DNA of 64,000 nucleotides from Streptomyces sp. NBC_01478 (lineage in GTDB: Bacteria; Actinomycetota; Actinomycetes; Streptomycetales; Streptomycetaceae): NCBI RefSeq assembly GCF_036227225.1, contig NZ_CP109444.1:10645501-10709500 (forward strand), in the 5' to 3' direction. The position numbers and the translations under genes are program-made. Each line of letters starts with the position of its first letter. Within the stretch, counting starts at the first letter, position 1. Of this stretch, positions 1 through 9,629 are shown piece by piece. Under the pieces are notes generated by a model that searched no databases, was not told the origin of the DNA, and saw nothing but the letters and a program-made list of their open reading frames with translations.

Positions 1-54
1 GTCGTCGGGCTCCAGGGGTTCGGCGCAGCAGGGGCTGGCGATTGGTTGCACCAT
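1..54 (-). CDS. Partial CDS downstream of pknG, possible zinc-ribbon PP2C-type phosphatase
   Basis: Only the first 18 codons are inside the window. On the minus strand an ATG follows the pknG stop after 3 bases, and the start reads MVQPIASPCCAEPLEPDD. The CxEPLEPDD pattern resembles the first half of an N-terminal zinc ribbon. In Streptomyces a PP2C phosphatase with such a ribbon often follows pknG, which is known gene order and not something shown here. The tight spacing suggests the last gene of the glnX-pknG operon. Identity is a guess from context. Confidence 0.4.
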   Translation of the reverse strand, partial: MVQPIASPCCAEPLEPDD

Positions 55-57
55 GTG

Positions 58-2640
58 TCACACCCACGTCCAGGGGCGGAAACGATTGGCCCGCTCCACC
101 AGTTCGACCGCTGAGCTGTCCTGCTGGGCGAGCCGGGCCAGCACTCGGTAGGAGCGCTCCATGCCGAAGCGCAGCCCACGCTCGGTCAGGGGGCAGTCCA
201 ACAGCCTGACCCCGGTGGCCTCCGGGCCCGCGCCGGGGCTGCCGGAGAGCACCCAGTCGAGTGCGCTGCCCAGTACTTCGGTGGCGAGCTGTTCGCGCCG
301 CTTGGCGTCGATACCGAGCTGCCGAAGCTCCTCCACCTGGACGGCTGCCGCCCGTAGGTCTTCCAACGGCAGTTCCTGCGGCGGCCGTTCGCGCAGCCGG
401 GCACGTATCGCGGCGACCCGGGCCGCGGTGAAGTGGATCGAGGCTTCCGGCACCGACTCCAACGCCGCTACGGCCCCGGCCCGTTGGCGCGAGGCGAGCA
501 GCACGCGGGCGAGGCCGAACGCCGCGCTGACATAGCGCTCGTCGGTGCTCCACACCAGCCGGTAGTATTCGGCGGCCTTCTCCAGTCGGCCCAGCGTCTC
601 GGCGCAGATGCCCAGCGCCAGCTTGGGCGCGGACTCGCCAGGGAAGGCGTCGTACACGGCGTCGAAGGCCAGCGCGGCACTCTCGTGGTCGCCGGTCGCC
701 AGCGCGGTCAGACCCCGGTGCCACACCACGCGCCAGTCGTCGAGGTCGTCGTCGGCCAGCGCTGTCAGCATGTGCGTCGCCGCGTCGATGTCATCCGTCT
801 CCAGCCTTGCCCGCAGGTCCCGCAGCCGTATCTCGACGGAGTCCACGGGCGCCGACCGCAAGGCCGTGATCAGCTCCGCCGGTACGGCGGCGGCCAGACC
901 CGCCAGGAACTTGGCGTTGGGGTCGGTCGGGTCCACCAGCGGCACCGGCAGCGCGAGGGCGGCGGCCCGTGCGTCGAGCCGCGCGACGGTGAGCGCGGCA
1001 CCTGCCTCGGCCTCGCCCGCCGGGCCGGAAACCTGCGCCGGCACGGTGTACGGCGTACCGGCCGGGGGTGGGGTGTTCCCGAAGAAGACACCGCTCGCCG
1101 ACGGGCCGGAGCCGGACGCGATTGCCTTGCCCGCCGGGCGACTTGGCCGTATGCCGAGGGATCCGTTCGGCGACCGGCGCGGGGCGCCGCGCCGTACCGC
1201 GAGCGTGTGCGCGCCGAGGGTGGAGGTGTTGCCGTCCAGGGGTTCGACCAACTTGTCCTCGACGACCCGCAGTTCCTGCCCGAAGACGCTGGACAGGGCG
1301 GGGCGGGGCTTGCCGGTCTGTGAGGCCACGATCTCGCGCAGGACGCCGAGGAGCTGGTCCGTCATTTCCTCGGCGGAACCGAAACGTCTGTCGGGGTCGG
1401 GGTCGGTGGCCCGGACGAGGAGCCGGTAGAAGGACTCGTACTGCGAGAAGACGGGGATCTTGTCGGGGCCGGGGAGGCTGTCGACGAAGACGGTCGTGTA
1501 GCCCTGGAAGTCGAAGGTGAGGATGGCGAGCGCGCGGGCCACCGTGTAGAGGTCGGAGGTGACGGACGGGCCGAACTCGGCGACTTCCGGCGCCTGGTAG
1601 CCGATCGTGCCGTAGATCGCGGAGTCCTCGTCGTCCATGTGGCGGACCGCGCCCATGTCGATGAGTTCGAGCCGGTCCTCCTGCTGGATGGCGTTGTCTA
1701 TCTTGAAGTCGCAGTACAGCAGCCCGCGTTTGTGGAGGTGGCCGAGGGCTTCCAGGGCCTCGATGGCGTATGCGATGGCTTGCTCGACCGGCAGCGGCTC
1801 GCGCTGGCCGTCCGGGCCGCGCCGCTCGTCGGCGATCTCCTTCAGGGATTTGCCGCCGACGTACTCCATGACGATGTAGCCGTCGAGCGAGCCCGTGCGC
1901 TGGTCGAGATGCTCGACGAAGTTGTAGATGCGGACGATGTTGGGGTGTTCGATCTCGGCGAGGAACCGCCGTTCCGAGACGGCGGCGGCCAGCGCGTCCT
2001 CGTCGCCGGTGTCGAGCAGGCCCTTCAGGACCACCCAGCGGTCGCTGACCGCGCGGTCGACGGCGAGATAGATCCAGCCGAGCCCGCCGTACGCGAGACA
2101 GCCAACGACCTCGTACTGGTCGCGGACGAGATCGCCCGCCCGCAGCTTGGGGGTGAAGGAGTACGGGTGGCCGCACTTGGCGCAGAAGCCGTCCGCGCGC
2201 CCCGGGCGCCCGTCGCGGCTGCGGCTGACCGGCATGCCGCAGTCGCTCTTGCCGCAGTACCGGTTCCGTTCGGGGACCTCGGGGTTCTCCAGGACGGAAG
2301 TGGCCGGGTCGGGACGGGGGATGGGCGGTACGGCGACCAGGCCGGCGCCGAGTCTGGCGCGGGTCGGTCCGCTGCCGCCGGTGACCGTGGTGCGCACGGT
2401 CACCGGGGTACCGCCGACGCTGCCCGTGAGGGTGTGGGACAGCCGGCTGAGTGTGGAGCGGGGTGAGGGCGAGGAGTTGTTCCCGGAGTTCTTCGGGCCC
2501 TCGCTCGCGGGTGACGCCCCTGTACGCCCGGCGCCCACCCGTTGGGGCACTGGGGCACGCCCGCAGATGTCGCAGTACAGTTCGCCGCCGCCGACGTCCT
2601 CGATGGTTCCGGTGCAGCCCGGGCGTTGGCACTTGGTCAT
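58..2640 (-). CDS. pknG: PknG-like serine/threonine protein kinase with zinc ribbons and TPR domain
   Basis: Soluble kinase of the PknG family, about 860 residues. The order is: an N-terminal Cys4 ribbon (CQRPGC then CDIC), a proline/serine-rich linker, a second Cys4 ribbon (CGKSDCG then CAKCG), the kinase domain, and a C-terminal helical TPR region. The catalytic loop reads YCDFKIDN in place of the usual HRDLKxxN and the metal-binding motif is IDMGAV instead of DFG, both hallmarks of PknG. The invariant lysine lies in VVLKG. I chose the ATG at 2640 (MTKCQRP) because AAGGTGG lies just upstream of it, while the ATG seven codons earlier has no clear ribosome site. It lies 128 bp downstream of a GlnX-like gene. 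In mycobacteria GlnX and GlnH control PknG and glutamate metabolism, but no GlnH is seen here. Confidence 0.9.
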   Translation of the reverse strand: MTKCQRPGCTGTIEDVGGGELYCDICGRAPVPQRVGAGRTGASPASEGPKNSGNNSSPSPRSTLSRLSHTLTGSVGGTPVTVRTTVTGGSGPTRARLGAGLVAVPPIPRPDPATSVLENPEVPERNRYCGKSDCGMPVSRSRDGRPGRADGFCAKCGHPYSFTPKLRAGDLVRDQYEVVGCLAYGGLGWIYLAVDRAVSDRWVVLKGLLDTGDEDALAAAVSERRFLAEIEHPNIVRIYNFVEHLDQRTGSLDGYIVMEYVGGKSLKEIADERRGPDGQREPLPVEQAIAYAIEALEALGHLHKRGLLYCDFKIDNAIQQEDRLELIDMGAVRHMDDEDSAIYGTIGYQAPEVAEFGPSVTSDLYTVARALAILTFDFQGYTTVFVDSLPGPDKIPVFSQYESFYRLLVRATDPDPDRRFGSAEEMTDQLLGVLREIVASQTGKPRPALSSVFGQELRVVEDKLVEPLDGNTSTLGAHTLAVRRGAPRRSPNGSLGIRPSRPAGKAIASGSGPSASGVFFGNTPPPAGTPYTVPAQVSGPAGEAEAGAALTVARLDARAAALALPVPLVDPTDPNAKFLAGLAAAVPAELITALRSAPVDSVEIRLRDLRARLETDDIDAATHMLTALADDDLDDWRVVWHRGLTALATGDHESAALAFDAVYDAFPGESAPKLALGICAETLGRLEKAAEYYRLVWSTDERYVSAAFGLARVLLASRQRAGAVAALESVPEASIHFTAARVAAIRARLRERPPQELPLEDLRAAAVQVEELRQLGIDAKRREQLATEVLGSALDWVLSGSPGAGPEATGVRLLDCPLTERGLRFGMERSYRVLARLAQQDSSAVELVERANRFRPWTWV

Positions 2641-2768
2641 GGTGTCCACCTTGTTCCCCATCGGATGTTCATGCGCAGGTCACCGCCTCTCCCGGGGCCC
2701 GCGAGTCTTCTGGACGGCGGGGTGGTTCCAGCGGGTCCGCGGCACGGAAATCACCCCGCAAGCCGATG

Positions 2769-4373
2769 TCAGGCACTCTCGCGCCCGAACGGAGGGAACT
2801 CGGCCAGGGTGCGGCGCAGACCGATGACGGCGAGGGCGGCGATGACGAACACGGCGCCGGAGAGGCCCAGCGGTCCGGACAGCGCGCTGCCGGCACCTCC
2901 GGCGGCGGACTTCTCGTAGGCATCCGTGTTGATTTTGATCAGTTTCTGCAGTGCGGTGTCGAACTGCCCGAAAGCCCAGTTGGAATCGCCGGGCTTGTAG
3001 CTCACGCAGTACGCGATCGCCCCGGTCAGGTCCCCGGAGGTGGCGAGGGCGCGTATGCGGCGGTCGTCCTTTTGGTACACCTGGTAGGCGGCGACGACGA
3101 CTTCGGCCTGCTTGCGCTCGCCCTTGAACGTGATGTTGCGGAACTCGTCGCCGAAGAAGCCGGTGAAAGGCAGGTCTTCCTGATCGGCCCGGTAGGCGTT
3201 CATGGCGGCGGCGGACCGGGCGTCCCAGACGCGGATGGTGGCGCCGGGCAGATGCATGAGCTGCTGGGTCTTGTCGAAGAAGTGCTGTTCGTGTTCGGCG
3301 GCGTTCGGCTGGTCCAGCAGGTAGCGGGACTCGTCGGCGTTGGCGTCGTAGGCGACGGCGCGGGCCCGGGTGAGGGCGACGACCGAGTCGTAGGCGTCGC
3401 GGCGAGCGCCGTGCAGGTACTCCTGCTGGCCGGAGATCTGCACGGTCGCGGTGATGGAGACGCCGATGGCGATCAGGACCGCGGCCGCCAGGGCCGGATT
3501 CACGAGGCGTCGGAACCGGACGGCGAGGAAGAGCTGGAGGACGAGGAGTACGACGGTCAGCAGCAGGCCGGCGGTGAGGACGGCGATCCGGGCCGAGGAC
3601 AGCTTGTCCGTGGTGGTGGTGTAGGTCGTGTTGAAGGCGATGTTGTTCGCTGTGACCAGTTGGTCGGCCTCCGGGAGGAGGCGGGTGCGCATCAGGTCCG
3701 TGGTGGACCGGTAGGCGGCCAGTGTGCCCGGGTCGGTCTTCCCTGCGGCGTAGCCCTTCTGCTTGCCGAGGAGCAGCGCGTGGGACGCGCCTTCCTCGTA
3801 ACTGCCGAAGTCGGCGATGGCCTGCGCGACGGACGCTTCGGCCACCGGATCACCCTGGGCGGCGACCGAGAGGTCTCGGAGGTAGACGCCGGCTTGGTTG
3901 CGCCGCTGGTTGTAGATGTGGGCGGCGGTGCTGCGGTCGTCGGTGAGTTCCGAACTGGTGCCGAACATCAGCTGGTTGGCGAGCTGGGCGTCCATGTCGT
4001 TGAGCGTGAAGTACAGGCCGGTGGCGCTGGTGATCTGGGGTGCGGAATGGTTCCGGATGTCCGACCAGGAGGAGCGTGCGAACAGACCGGTCACGACGAG
4101 CGCGACGATGAGCAGGGCCGAGGCGCTCAACGTGGCGCCGCGCAGCAGTCTCAACCACTGGGGGACGGTTGTCGGGAGGCGGCCGCGCCACAGCTTCGGC
4201 GGTCTGAGGCGCGGCCTGCGTATTCCGCGGAGTGGCCGGCGTATTCGGCTGTTGGGGGAGACACGCGGTTCGCGGTGCCTCCCTCGGGAAGGCCGGGGGG
4301 AGTTGGCCCCCATCGGAGCCGACGCCTGGGGCGGTGCCGCAGGGCGCTGTTCCGTGGCGCTGGTGTCCGGCAT
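2769..4373 (-). CDS. GlnX-like transmembrane protein, likely signal partner of PknG
   Basis: Protein of 534 residues. A long basic, proline-rich cytoplasmic N-terminus (about 110 residues) precedes a TM helix, then a roughly 190-residue extracytoplasmic helical domain, two central TM helices, a second extracytoplasmic helical domain with the motif YDANADESRYLLD, and a last TM near the C-terminus. The layout matches actinobacterial GlnX, a sensor that passes amino-acid signals to PknG. The open frame runs on to 4655, but the ATG at 4373 (MPDTSATEQ) has AAGGGGA 8 bases upstream and is preferred. The gene is transcribed towards pknG. A run of four 11-bp-spaced repeats lies about 90 bp upstream. 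A paralogue is at 15422-16990. Function is inferred from family and context. Confidence 0.75.
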   Translation of the reverse strand: MPDTSATEQRPAAPPQASAPMGANSPRPSRGRHREPRVSPNSRIRRPLRGIRRPRLRPPKLWRGRLPTTVPQWLRLLRGATLSASALLIVALVVTGLFARSSWSDIRNHSAPQITSATGLYFTLNDMDAQLANQLMFGTSSELTDDRSTAAHIYNQRRNQAGVYLRDLSVAAQGDPVAEASVAQAIADFGSYEEGASHALLLGKQKGYAAGKTDPGTLAAYRSTTDLMRTRLLPEADQLVTANNIAFNTTYTTTTDKLSSARIAVLTAGLLLTVVLLVLQLFLAVRFRRLVNPALAAAVLIAIGVSITATVQISGQQEYLHGARRDAYDSVVALTRARAVAYDANADESRYLLDQPNAAEHEQHFFDKTQQLMHLPGATIRVWDARSAAAMNAYRADQEDLPFTGFFGDEFRNITFKGERKQAEVVVAAYQVYQKDDRRIRALATSGDLTGAIAYCVSYKPGDSNWAFGQFDTALQKLIKINTDAYEKSAAGGAGSALSGPLGLSGAVFVIAALAVIGLRRTLAEFPPFGRESA

Positions 4374-4463
4374 TGCGTTGAGTCCCCTTCGCACTGCGGA
4401 GCGGCCTGCGCCGCGCCTTCCGCGAGCGCCACTCTTACGCCTCGAACGGGGAACAACCCTGTC

Positions 4464-4502
4464 TTGTCGCGACTTTGACGCCGCATCAACGGGACCTTGA
4501 CG
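4464..4502 (-). promoter_or_regulatory. Tandem 11-bp response-regulator boxes upstream of the glnX-like gene
   Basis: Four half-sites start at 4464 (TTGTCG), 4475 (TTGACG), 4486 (TCAACG) and 4497 (TTGACG) on the plus strand, each exactly 11 bp from the next. Read in the direction of the gene, the strong ones are CGTCAA. Unlike most other sites in the window there is no 21-bp gap. The distance to the start codon is 91 bp. The 11-bp period is typical of OmpR-family binding. Confidence 0.65.
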
Positions 4503-4655
4503 CGGTGCCGAGGGGGTGGGCGGGACGGGAGAGCCGGGAGGGGCTGTCCGAACAGCCGACCCGTACGCGGGAGAACGAGACGGCGTCGGCGCCCGCCGTG
4601 CACATGCCGACGCCGCCCGCTCGTGTCGGCGGATCACTTCGTGAGAGATCGCCAA

Positions 4656-5060
4656 CTATCCGAGGAGCAGACCCGCGCCCAGGAGAATGAAGGCGGCGCC
4701 CAAGCCCGCCATCGCGTACTCCCATATCGCGCGCTCGCGGCCGTACAACACCAACTCGCGGGGATCTTCGGGGTCGTATCTGACGAGCACATGGCTGCCG
4801 TCGGTCAGAGGATGACGCCTGGACGCGGGTACGGGGGAGCTGACCTCCATGACCTTGCCATCCTCGGTCGTGTACTGCAGTACCGGCCGTCGGTCGTCCT
4901 CGCCCGCGATCGGGCCGGTGCGCTTCACCAGCGCCCACGCATCCACGCCCGCGCGGCCCAGTCGACGGATCCGGTGCAGACCGACGAGGCCCGTCAGCAG
5001 CGCGACCGTGCCACTCACGCCGGTGAATCCGGCCATCGTGATGACGGCTCCCTGCGGCAT
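4656..5060 (-). CDS. DUF3592 membrane protein
   Basis: Small membrane protein of 134 residues. It has one TM helix near the N-terminus, a soluble beta-rich central domain containing VLVRYDPEDPRELVLYG, and a second TM helix at the C-terminus. The motif and layout match the DUF3592 family, which has no established biochemical role. The start at 5060 (MPQGAV) is chosen because GGAGGGA lies 8 bases upstream. The frame is open 13 codons further, but without a ribosome site. It faces the same way as the DUF1707 gene upstream, with a 66-bp gap, and may be co-transcribed with it. Confidence 0.75.
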   Translation of the reverse strand: MPQGAVITMAGFTGVSGTVALLTGLVGLHRIRRLGRAGVDAWALVKRTGPIAGEDDRRPVLQYTTEDGKVMEVSSPVPASRRHPLTDGSHVLVRYDPEDPRELVLYGRERAIWEYAMAGLGAAFILLGAGLLLG

Positions 5061-5126
5061 CCGGGGTCTCCCTCCGTTGTGCGGAGTCCGTCCTTGCACG
5101 GTGAGTGTCCATCGTGCACGGGGGCC

Positions 5127-5669
5127 TCAGCGCCGGGCGTGGCGGATCTTCAGCCGTCCGTACCCCATGACTCCGGAGATCCGGATCCTCGGCCCGCCCG
5201 GAAGGGTGGGCCGCCGGGGCTTGTATCTCGGGTCCTTCCACTCGGTGCGCAGATCCTCGATCTCGACGATCGCGTCGCGAGGCACCGTGATTCTGGCCCT
5301 GCCGTACGGGAGTTGCAGCTCGATGTCGACGACAGGGTGCTCGAAGACCGCCCGGGACAGGTCCAGTTTGACCTTTCCGAATGCGGACTCGACCTTGAGG
5401 GTCCGCGGTACTCGCCATGCGCCGCGTCGCCGGATCCACCCGCTGGCGGCGGCGATTGTGGACGTGGTGGCAGGCTTCTCCGCCGGGAGCGAGACCATGG
5501 TTGACACGAGCTCGCCGTGCGTCGTGACGGTGAGCGCCTGGTGGAGGAGTCCGTCCATCTCCTTGTGCGAGATGTGCCCTTCGGCGTACGCCTCCTGCAG
5601 GCGCTGCACGGCCGTGTCGCGGTCGGCTTCGCTGATCCGTGGCGGCGGGTCTTCCGGCAGGGACGTCAC
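5127..5669 (-). CDS. DUF1707 (SHOCT-like) domain protein
   Basis: Begins with the DUF1707 segment ISEADRDTAVQRLQEAYAEG, a short helical domain frequent at the N-terminus of Streptomyces membrane-linked proteins. It is followed by a C-terminal beta-rich domain with VESAFGKVKLDLS, similar to the DUF1707-associated or LiaF-like fold. No TM helix is apparent. The start is uncertain: a GTG at 5669 places the domain right at the N-terminus, whereas the frame is open up to an ATG at 5879 with 70 extra residues of doubtful coding character. Function unknown. Confidence 0.7.
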   Translation of the reverse strand: MTSLPEDPPPRISEADRDTAVQRLQEAYAEGHISHKEMDGLLHQALTVTTHGELVSTMVSLPAEKPATTSTIAAASGWIRRRGAWRVPRTLKVESAFGKVKLDLSRAVFEHPVVDIELQLPYGRARITVPRDAIVEIEDLRTEWKDPRYKPRRPTLPGGPRIRISGVMGYGRLKIRHARR

Positions 5670-5919
5670 CGTTTCACTGTAGTGCGGCGCCGGCGGTGCG
5701 AACGTGCCGAGGCCCGCAGTGGGCAATGCATCCGAGGGGGAGGCCGACCGCTCGACAACCTGGCCTTGACCGTCCGACCCGCCGAACCCAAGTGGTCGTA
5801 GCACTGCCTCGCTCACGCGCGGGAGTTCGGCCGGGCCGCGCACTGCGGCTGAGCGCGCCGACCGCGAGCCGAACTTCATGGCCGCGGCGTGGAGTTCGGC
5901 TGAAGCGGCCGGTCGATTG

Positions 5920-6207
5920 TCAGTCCCCCTGCCCGTCTGCCGGTGCCTTCAGCAGCCGCTCCAGCTCGTCCCCGGCTTCGTCGTACCCGGCGTCGGAGAT
6001 CCGTTGCAGCTCGCGCAGGTCGCCGGTCGCCACCGCGCGTCGGGTGAGCAGGAACCCGGCGCGCATGGATCCCTCGTCCAACAGCTCGCTCAGCTCTCCG
6101 AGGTCGCCGGCCGCGTCGACGAGGTCGGCCAGCCGGTCCAGGGCGGTCTCGTTGCCCTCGTCGGCCAGCTCGCGCAAGGTCTCCCGGTCGATGTTCGTGT
6201 TCGCCAT
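5920..6207 (-). CDS. Small helical repeat protein divergent from merR
   Basis: A 95-residue acidic protein (MANTNIDRETLRELADEGNE). It looks like short alpha-helical repeats rich in Leu, Ala and Asp (DRLADLVDAAGDLGELSELL), reminiscent of Sel1 or armadillo-type solenoids. No catalytic motif is visible. It is transcribed divergently from the MerR gene, and its start lies just downstream of a symmetric CCCCTGGGG element within a TTGACC-type promoter. It is therefore a likely direct target of that regulator. I do not recognise a named function. Confidence 0.7.
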   Translation of the reverse strand: MANTNIDRETLRELADEGNETALDRLADLVDAAGDLGELSELLDEGSMRAGFLLTRRAVATGDLRELQRISDAGYDEAGDELERLLKAPADGQGD

Positions 6208-6215
6208 GCCCCCAT

Positions 6216-6246
6216 GCTGCAGCCCTGCCCCAGGGGAAAGGTCAAG
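6216..6246 (-). promoter_or_regulatory. MerR-type divergent promoter and operator
   Basis: Read on the minus strand, TTGACC (a -35-like box) is followed by a stretch with the palindrome CCCCTGGGG and then TGCAGC as a weak -10. The long spacer filled by a symmetric operator is the usual design of MerR-activated promoters. It sits between the 95-residue gene and the merR gene at 6262. Confidence 0.5.
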
Positions 6247-6261
6247 TGGGACGATGGCCGG

Positions 6262-6993
6262 GTGATCACGATCGGACAGTTGGCCAAGTATGTCGGGGTG
6301 TCGACCAAGACCATCCGCGTGTACCACGACAAGGGGCTGCTGCCCGAACCCGACCGTGATGCGTCCGGCTACCGGCGGTACGGCGCGAGCGACGCCATCG
6401 ACCTGATCAAGATCCGCACGCTCGCCGAGGCCGGCGTTCCCCTGGCCCGGATCCGGGACCTGCGGTCGGCGACCGACGAGGAGTTCCAGCAGGCACTGCG
6501 CGAGATCGATGACGACCTCACCGCCCGCATCCATGGCCTGCGGGCAACGCGGGGTCGCCTGCGCGGTCTCGCAGCCGGGCAGTTGGCACCGCTGCCAGCC
6601 GAGGTCGGTGCCCACTTGGAGCGCCTTGCCGGCTGGGGATTCACTCCTCGATGGGTGGACCTGCAACGCGACCTGTGGATCCTCGTGTTCGCCACCCACC
6701 TGGACCACGCGATCACCCTGTTCCACGATCAGGCCGAGACCCTGGCCGACCCGGCGCTACGGCGGCTCTTCCTCGACTACGATCACGCGCACGACCTCGC
6801 CCCCGACGATCCCCGCATCGACGACCTCGCCCGCCGAATCGCCGAGGCTCATCGGGAACGTTACGGACCCGACGAAGTGCCCCAGCTGGACACAGCCTCC
6901 GAGATCCCGGCGCTGATCCAGGGCACGGTCAACGCCTCGTCCCCGGCATGGCAGCGACTCGACACGCTCATCCGCGCACAACTGGACGCGTAA
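6262..6993 (+). CDS. MerR-family transcriptional regulator
   Basis: A 243-residue regulator. The N-terminal 70 residues form a MerR winged helix-turn-helix (ITIGQLAKYVGVSTKTIRVYHDKGLL, then GYRRY). A dimerisation helix follows around residues 75-110, then a helical C-terminal domain of about 130 residues that resembles small-molecule-binding domains of TipA-like MerR proteins. No metal-binding cysteines are visible, so a drug or metabolite is a likelier signal than a metal. The start is the GTG at 6262, placed immediately before the conserved ITIGQL. It is divergent from the small helical protein gene, its probable target. Confidence 0.85.
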   Translation: MITIGQLAKYVGVSTKTIRVYHDKGLLPEPDRDASGYRRYGASDAIDLIKIRTLAEAGVPLARIRDLRSATDEEFQQALREIDDDLTARIHGLRATRGRLRGLAAGQLAPLPAEVGAHLERLAGWGFTPRWVDLQRDLWILVFATHLDHAITLFHDQAETLADPALRRLFLDYDHAHDLAPDDPRIDDLARRIAEAHRERYGPDEVPQLDTASEIPALIQGTVNASSPAWQRLDTLIRAQLDA

Positions 6994-7056
6994 CTCGACG
7001 TGCACGGAGGCAGGTCCGGGCCGCGTGCGGAAATCAGTCAGTGCTCTCTCGCGATG

Positions 7057-7575
7057 TCAGGAAAGTCCCGACTCCCGTAGGACCGCCCGTGCCGTCTCGT
7101 CGTCGATGCGTCGGCCCAGTCGGTCGAGGACGTCTGCTCCCTGGCGGAGCGTTCCGCGTTCCAGGGAGCGGCGGACGCCCGTGTCCAGTTCGTGCCAGAG
7201 CAGGGGGTTGGCGGCGAGGACCCGGGGGTCGAGTTCCACGCTGTGGCCGTGGACGTCGCGCAGGACCAGGTGGGAGGAGACGCCCTCGTACTGTCGTACG
7301 GCTGCCAGGCCGTCCGTGCGGACCACGTGCCGGCGCCAAGGGGTCCGTACCGCCACCCAGCCGGGGCCCGCACTCACCCGCTGCGGCAGGAGGACGACGC
7401 ATACGGCGGCCGACATGGTGACCCAGAGCAGGGCGCGGAGTGGCGTCAGGCTTCCCGCGTCCCAGTCGACCAGAAGGCTCATGGCGCAGAACAGCAGGGC
7501 ACAGCTCACCGCCAGCCGGGCGCTGCCACGCCAGTGGCGGTCGCCGGCTTGGATCACCGGTCTGTTGTGCCTCAT
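7057..7575 (-). CDS. Two-TM PH-like membrane protein paired with APC permease (paralogue 1)
   Basis: A 172-residue protein. Two TM helices lie within residues 20-62, then a cytoplasmic domain of PH-like appearance (VSAGPGWVAVRTPWRRH, then LVLRDVHGHSVELDP) and a C-terminal helical tail. The start ATG is at 7575. A clear paralogue lies at 22309-22866, sharing VSAG-GW, VRTD, LLRD, VLxANPxLWH and ERxDxETA. Both copies sit beside an APC-type permease and have the same promoter repeats about 43 bp upstream of the start codon. The role is unknown. An accessory or regulatory subunit for the neighbouring transporter is an inference from repeated pairing. Confidence 0.75.
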   Translation of the reverse strand: MRHNRPVIQAGDRHWRGSARLAVSCALLFCAMSLLVDWDAGSLTPLRALLWVTMSAAVCVVLLPQRVSAGPGWVAVRTPWRRHVVRTDGLAAVRQYEGVSSHLVLRDVHGHSVELDPRVLAANPLLWHELDTGVRRSLERGTLRQGADVLDRLGRRIDDETARAVLRESGLS

Positions 7576-7617
7576 GGCGCCGACGCTAGGCGCGTGTGTG
7601 CACCTGAGCGACCGGCG

Positions 7618-7666
7618 CTGACGGGCCCCTGACGGCGTACCGGCGAATCTTGACGGGATCCTGACG
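7618..7666 (-). promoter_or_regulatory. 11-21-11 direct-repeat array upstream of PH-like gene 1
   Basis: Plus-strand half-sites start at 7618 (CTGACG), 7629 (CTGACG), 7650 (TTGACG) and 7661 (CTGACG), spaced 11, 21 and 11 bp. In gene direction they read CGTCAGGATCCCGTCAA and so on. The array also lies directly behind the stop codon of the APC permease gene, so it must serve the PH-like gene independently. Confidence 0.75.
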
Positions 7667-7676
7667 GCGAGGCCGC

Positions 7677-9629
7677 TCAGCCGGTGTGGACGCGCGGTCG
7701 GCGGGTCCGGTCCGGTTCCGCCTCGCGCAGGACCTCGCGGGTGACCGGGGCGACCTCGCCCTGGCCGAAGAGGAAGAAGCGGAGGAAGTTGGCGAAGGGC
7801 CCGCCCTCGGTCCACTCGAAGTAGATGTGCGGGATGCAGCCTGTCGTGTCGCGGACGTGCAGTAGGAGCGCGGCCAGGGCGTTGGGGATGGAGGAGGACT
7901 CCAGGGTCAGCACCCGGTAGCGGTTGTGCAGCACCTCGCCGCGCACGGTGAGGCCCGCCTCGAACTCGGAGGCGTCGAGGACCGTCACCTCGACGAAGAC
8001 GAAGTCCTCTTGCTCGGGCAGGTCGTTGTCGTTGCGGATCTGTTCGATCTTGTCCCGGTACTCGGCCTTGTCGCGCCGGTCGGGCTCGTTGGCGAGGAAA
8101 CGGATCTTGCGGCTGGAGATGTCCCGGACGAACCGTTCCGCCATGGGGTCCAACTGCACGCTGGTGACGCGGAGTTCGAAGGCGCGGGCCAGCCGGGACA
8201 GCAGGGAGACCAGGATGATGCCGGCGATGAAGCAGGCGCCGATCTTGACGCCGTCGGGGCGCTCGACGACGTTCGCCCCGGTGACGTAGAGGAGGACCGC
8301 CGAGACGACGGCGAAGCCGATGGTCAAACCCTGCTGTCCGGCGCGGCGAGCGGCAATGGTCACCGCGATCGCCGCCGAGGACATAAGCACCAGGACACCG
8401 GTGGCGTAGGCGCCGCCCTGGGCGTCCACGTTCGCGTCGAAGATCCAGGTGACCAGGAAGCCGATCAGGGTGAAGACGATCACCATCGGCCGGACGGCGC
8501 GGGCCCAGTGCGGGGCCATGCCGTAGCGGGGGAGGTAGCGCGGCATGAGGTTGAGAAGGCCGGCCATCGCGGAGGCGCCTGCGAACCACAGGATGGCGAT
8601 CGTCGAGACGTCGTAGACCGTGCCGAAGGCGCCGCCCAGATACTGGTGCGCCAGATAGGCCAGGGCGCGGCCGTTGGCCCGGCCGCCGGACTCGAACTCC
8701 TTCTCCGGGATCAGCCATGTGGTGATGAAGCTGGTGGCGATCAGGAAGACGCTCATGATGATCGCGGCGGCGGTGAGCAGTTTCTTGGTGTCGCGGATAC
8801 GCCCCTTGGGGTTCTCCTCCGTGTCGCTGTCGTCGCCCTTCACATGGGGCATGACGGCGACCCCGGTCTCGAAGCCGGACAGGCCGAGTGCCAGCTTGGG
8901 GAAGACCAGCAGGGACACACCGACCATCGCGAACACGTTTCCGTGCTCGGCTGTCAATGCGCTCGACCAGTCGGTGACCACATGGCCCGCGGCGCCGACG
9001 TGCCACAGACCGACGATCACGACCACGACGTTCAGCGCGAGATAGACGGCCACGAGGACGACCGCGACGCCGATGGCCTCCAGGAAGCCCTTGAGGAACA
9101 CCGCGCCGAGCAGGGCCACGAGGACGAGGGTGATCAGCATTTGTTTGTCGTGCAGGGTGCTGGTCAGGTGCGGGTTCTCGACCAGGTGGGTTGAGGCGTC
9201 GGCGGCCGACAGGGTGATGGTGATCAGGAAGTCCGTCGCCGCGAACCCGAGCAGGGTCAGGACGAACAGCTTGCCCTTCCAGAACGACAGCAGCCGCTCC
9301 AGCATCGCGATGGAACCCTCACCGTGCGGGCTCTCCTCGGCCACCCGCCGGTAGACCGGCAGGGCGCCGGCCAGCGTGACCACGACGAGCACGATGGTCG
9401 CGATCGGGGAGAGCAGGCCGGCGGCGAGGGCCGCGATGCCGGGCTGGTAGCCGAGGGTGGAGAAGTAGTCGACACCGGTCAGGCACATGACCCGCCACCA
9501 GCGTTGGCCCTTGTGCGGGGGCTCCGGTTCGGCATGGGGTCCGGTGTGGCCGCCGGTCCTGCCCATGTCGGCCAGGCCCTCCAGCATCCACGCACGCATA
9601 CGACGCGGTGGGTGTTCGGTGGCGACCAT
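7677..9629 (-). CDS. APC-superfamily permease with cytosolic C-terminal domain
   Basis: A 650-residue integral membrane protein with about 12 TM helices up to residue 470, then a roughly 170-residue cytoplasmic domain. The first TM carries [23 protein letters not shown], typical of the APC fold where the broken first helix binds substrate. The start at 9629 (MVATEHPP) is supported by AGGAG 9 bases upstream. It is related to, but distinct from, the KimA-like permease at 23150. Both sit next to paralogous PH-like genes. Substrate is not shown. K+ or an amino acid are the two main options, with K+ favoured only by location. Confidence 0.8.
   Translation of the reverse strand: MVATEHPPRRMRAWMLEGLADMGRTGGHTGPHAEPEPPHKGQRWWRVMCLTGVDYFSTLGYQPGIAALAAGLLSPIATIVLVVVTLAGALPVYRRVAEESPHGEGSIAMLERLLSFWKGKLFVLTLLGFAATDFLITITLSAADASTHLVENPHLTSTLHDKQMLITLVLVALLGAVFLKGFLEAIGVAVVLVAVYLALNVVVVIVGLWHVGAAGHVVTDWSSALTAEHGNVFAMVGVSLLVFPKLALGLSGFETGVAVMPHVKGDDSDTEENPKGRIRDTKKLLTAAAIIMSVFLIATSFITTWLIPEKEFESGGRANGRALAYLAHQYLGGAFGTVYDVSTIAILWFAGASAMAGLLNLMPRYLPRYGMAPHWARAVRPMVIVFTLIGFLVTWIFDANVDAQGGAYATGVLVLMSSAAIAVTIAARRAGQQGLTIGFAVVSAVLLYVTGANVVERPDGVKIGACFIAGIILVSLLSRLARAFELRVTSVQLDPMAERFVRDISSRKIRFLANEPDRRDKAEYRDKIEQIRNDNDLPEQEDFVFVEVTVLDASEFEAGLTVRGEVLHNRYRVLTLESSSIPNALAALLLHVRDTTGCIPHIYFEWTEGGPFANFLRFFLFGQGEVAPVTREVLREAEPDRTRRPRVHTG

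Noticed and set aside
7057..9006. A 649-codon minus-strand frame
   Set aside because: Only the last 172 codons from 7575 are the PH-like gene; the remainder is a shadow of the APC permease.
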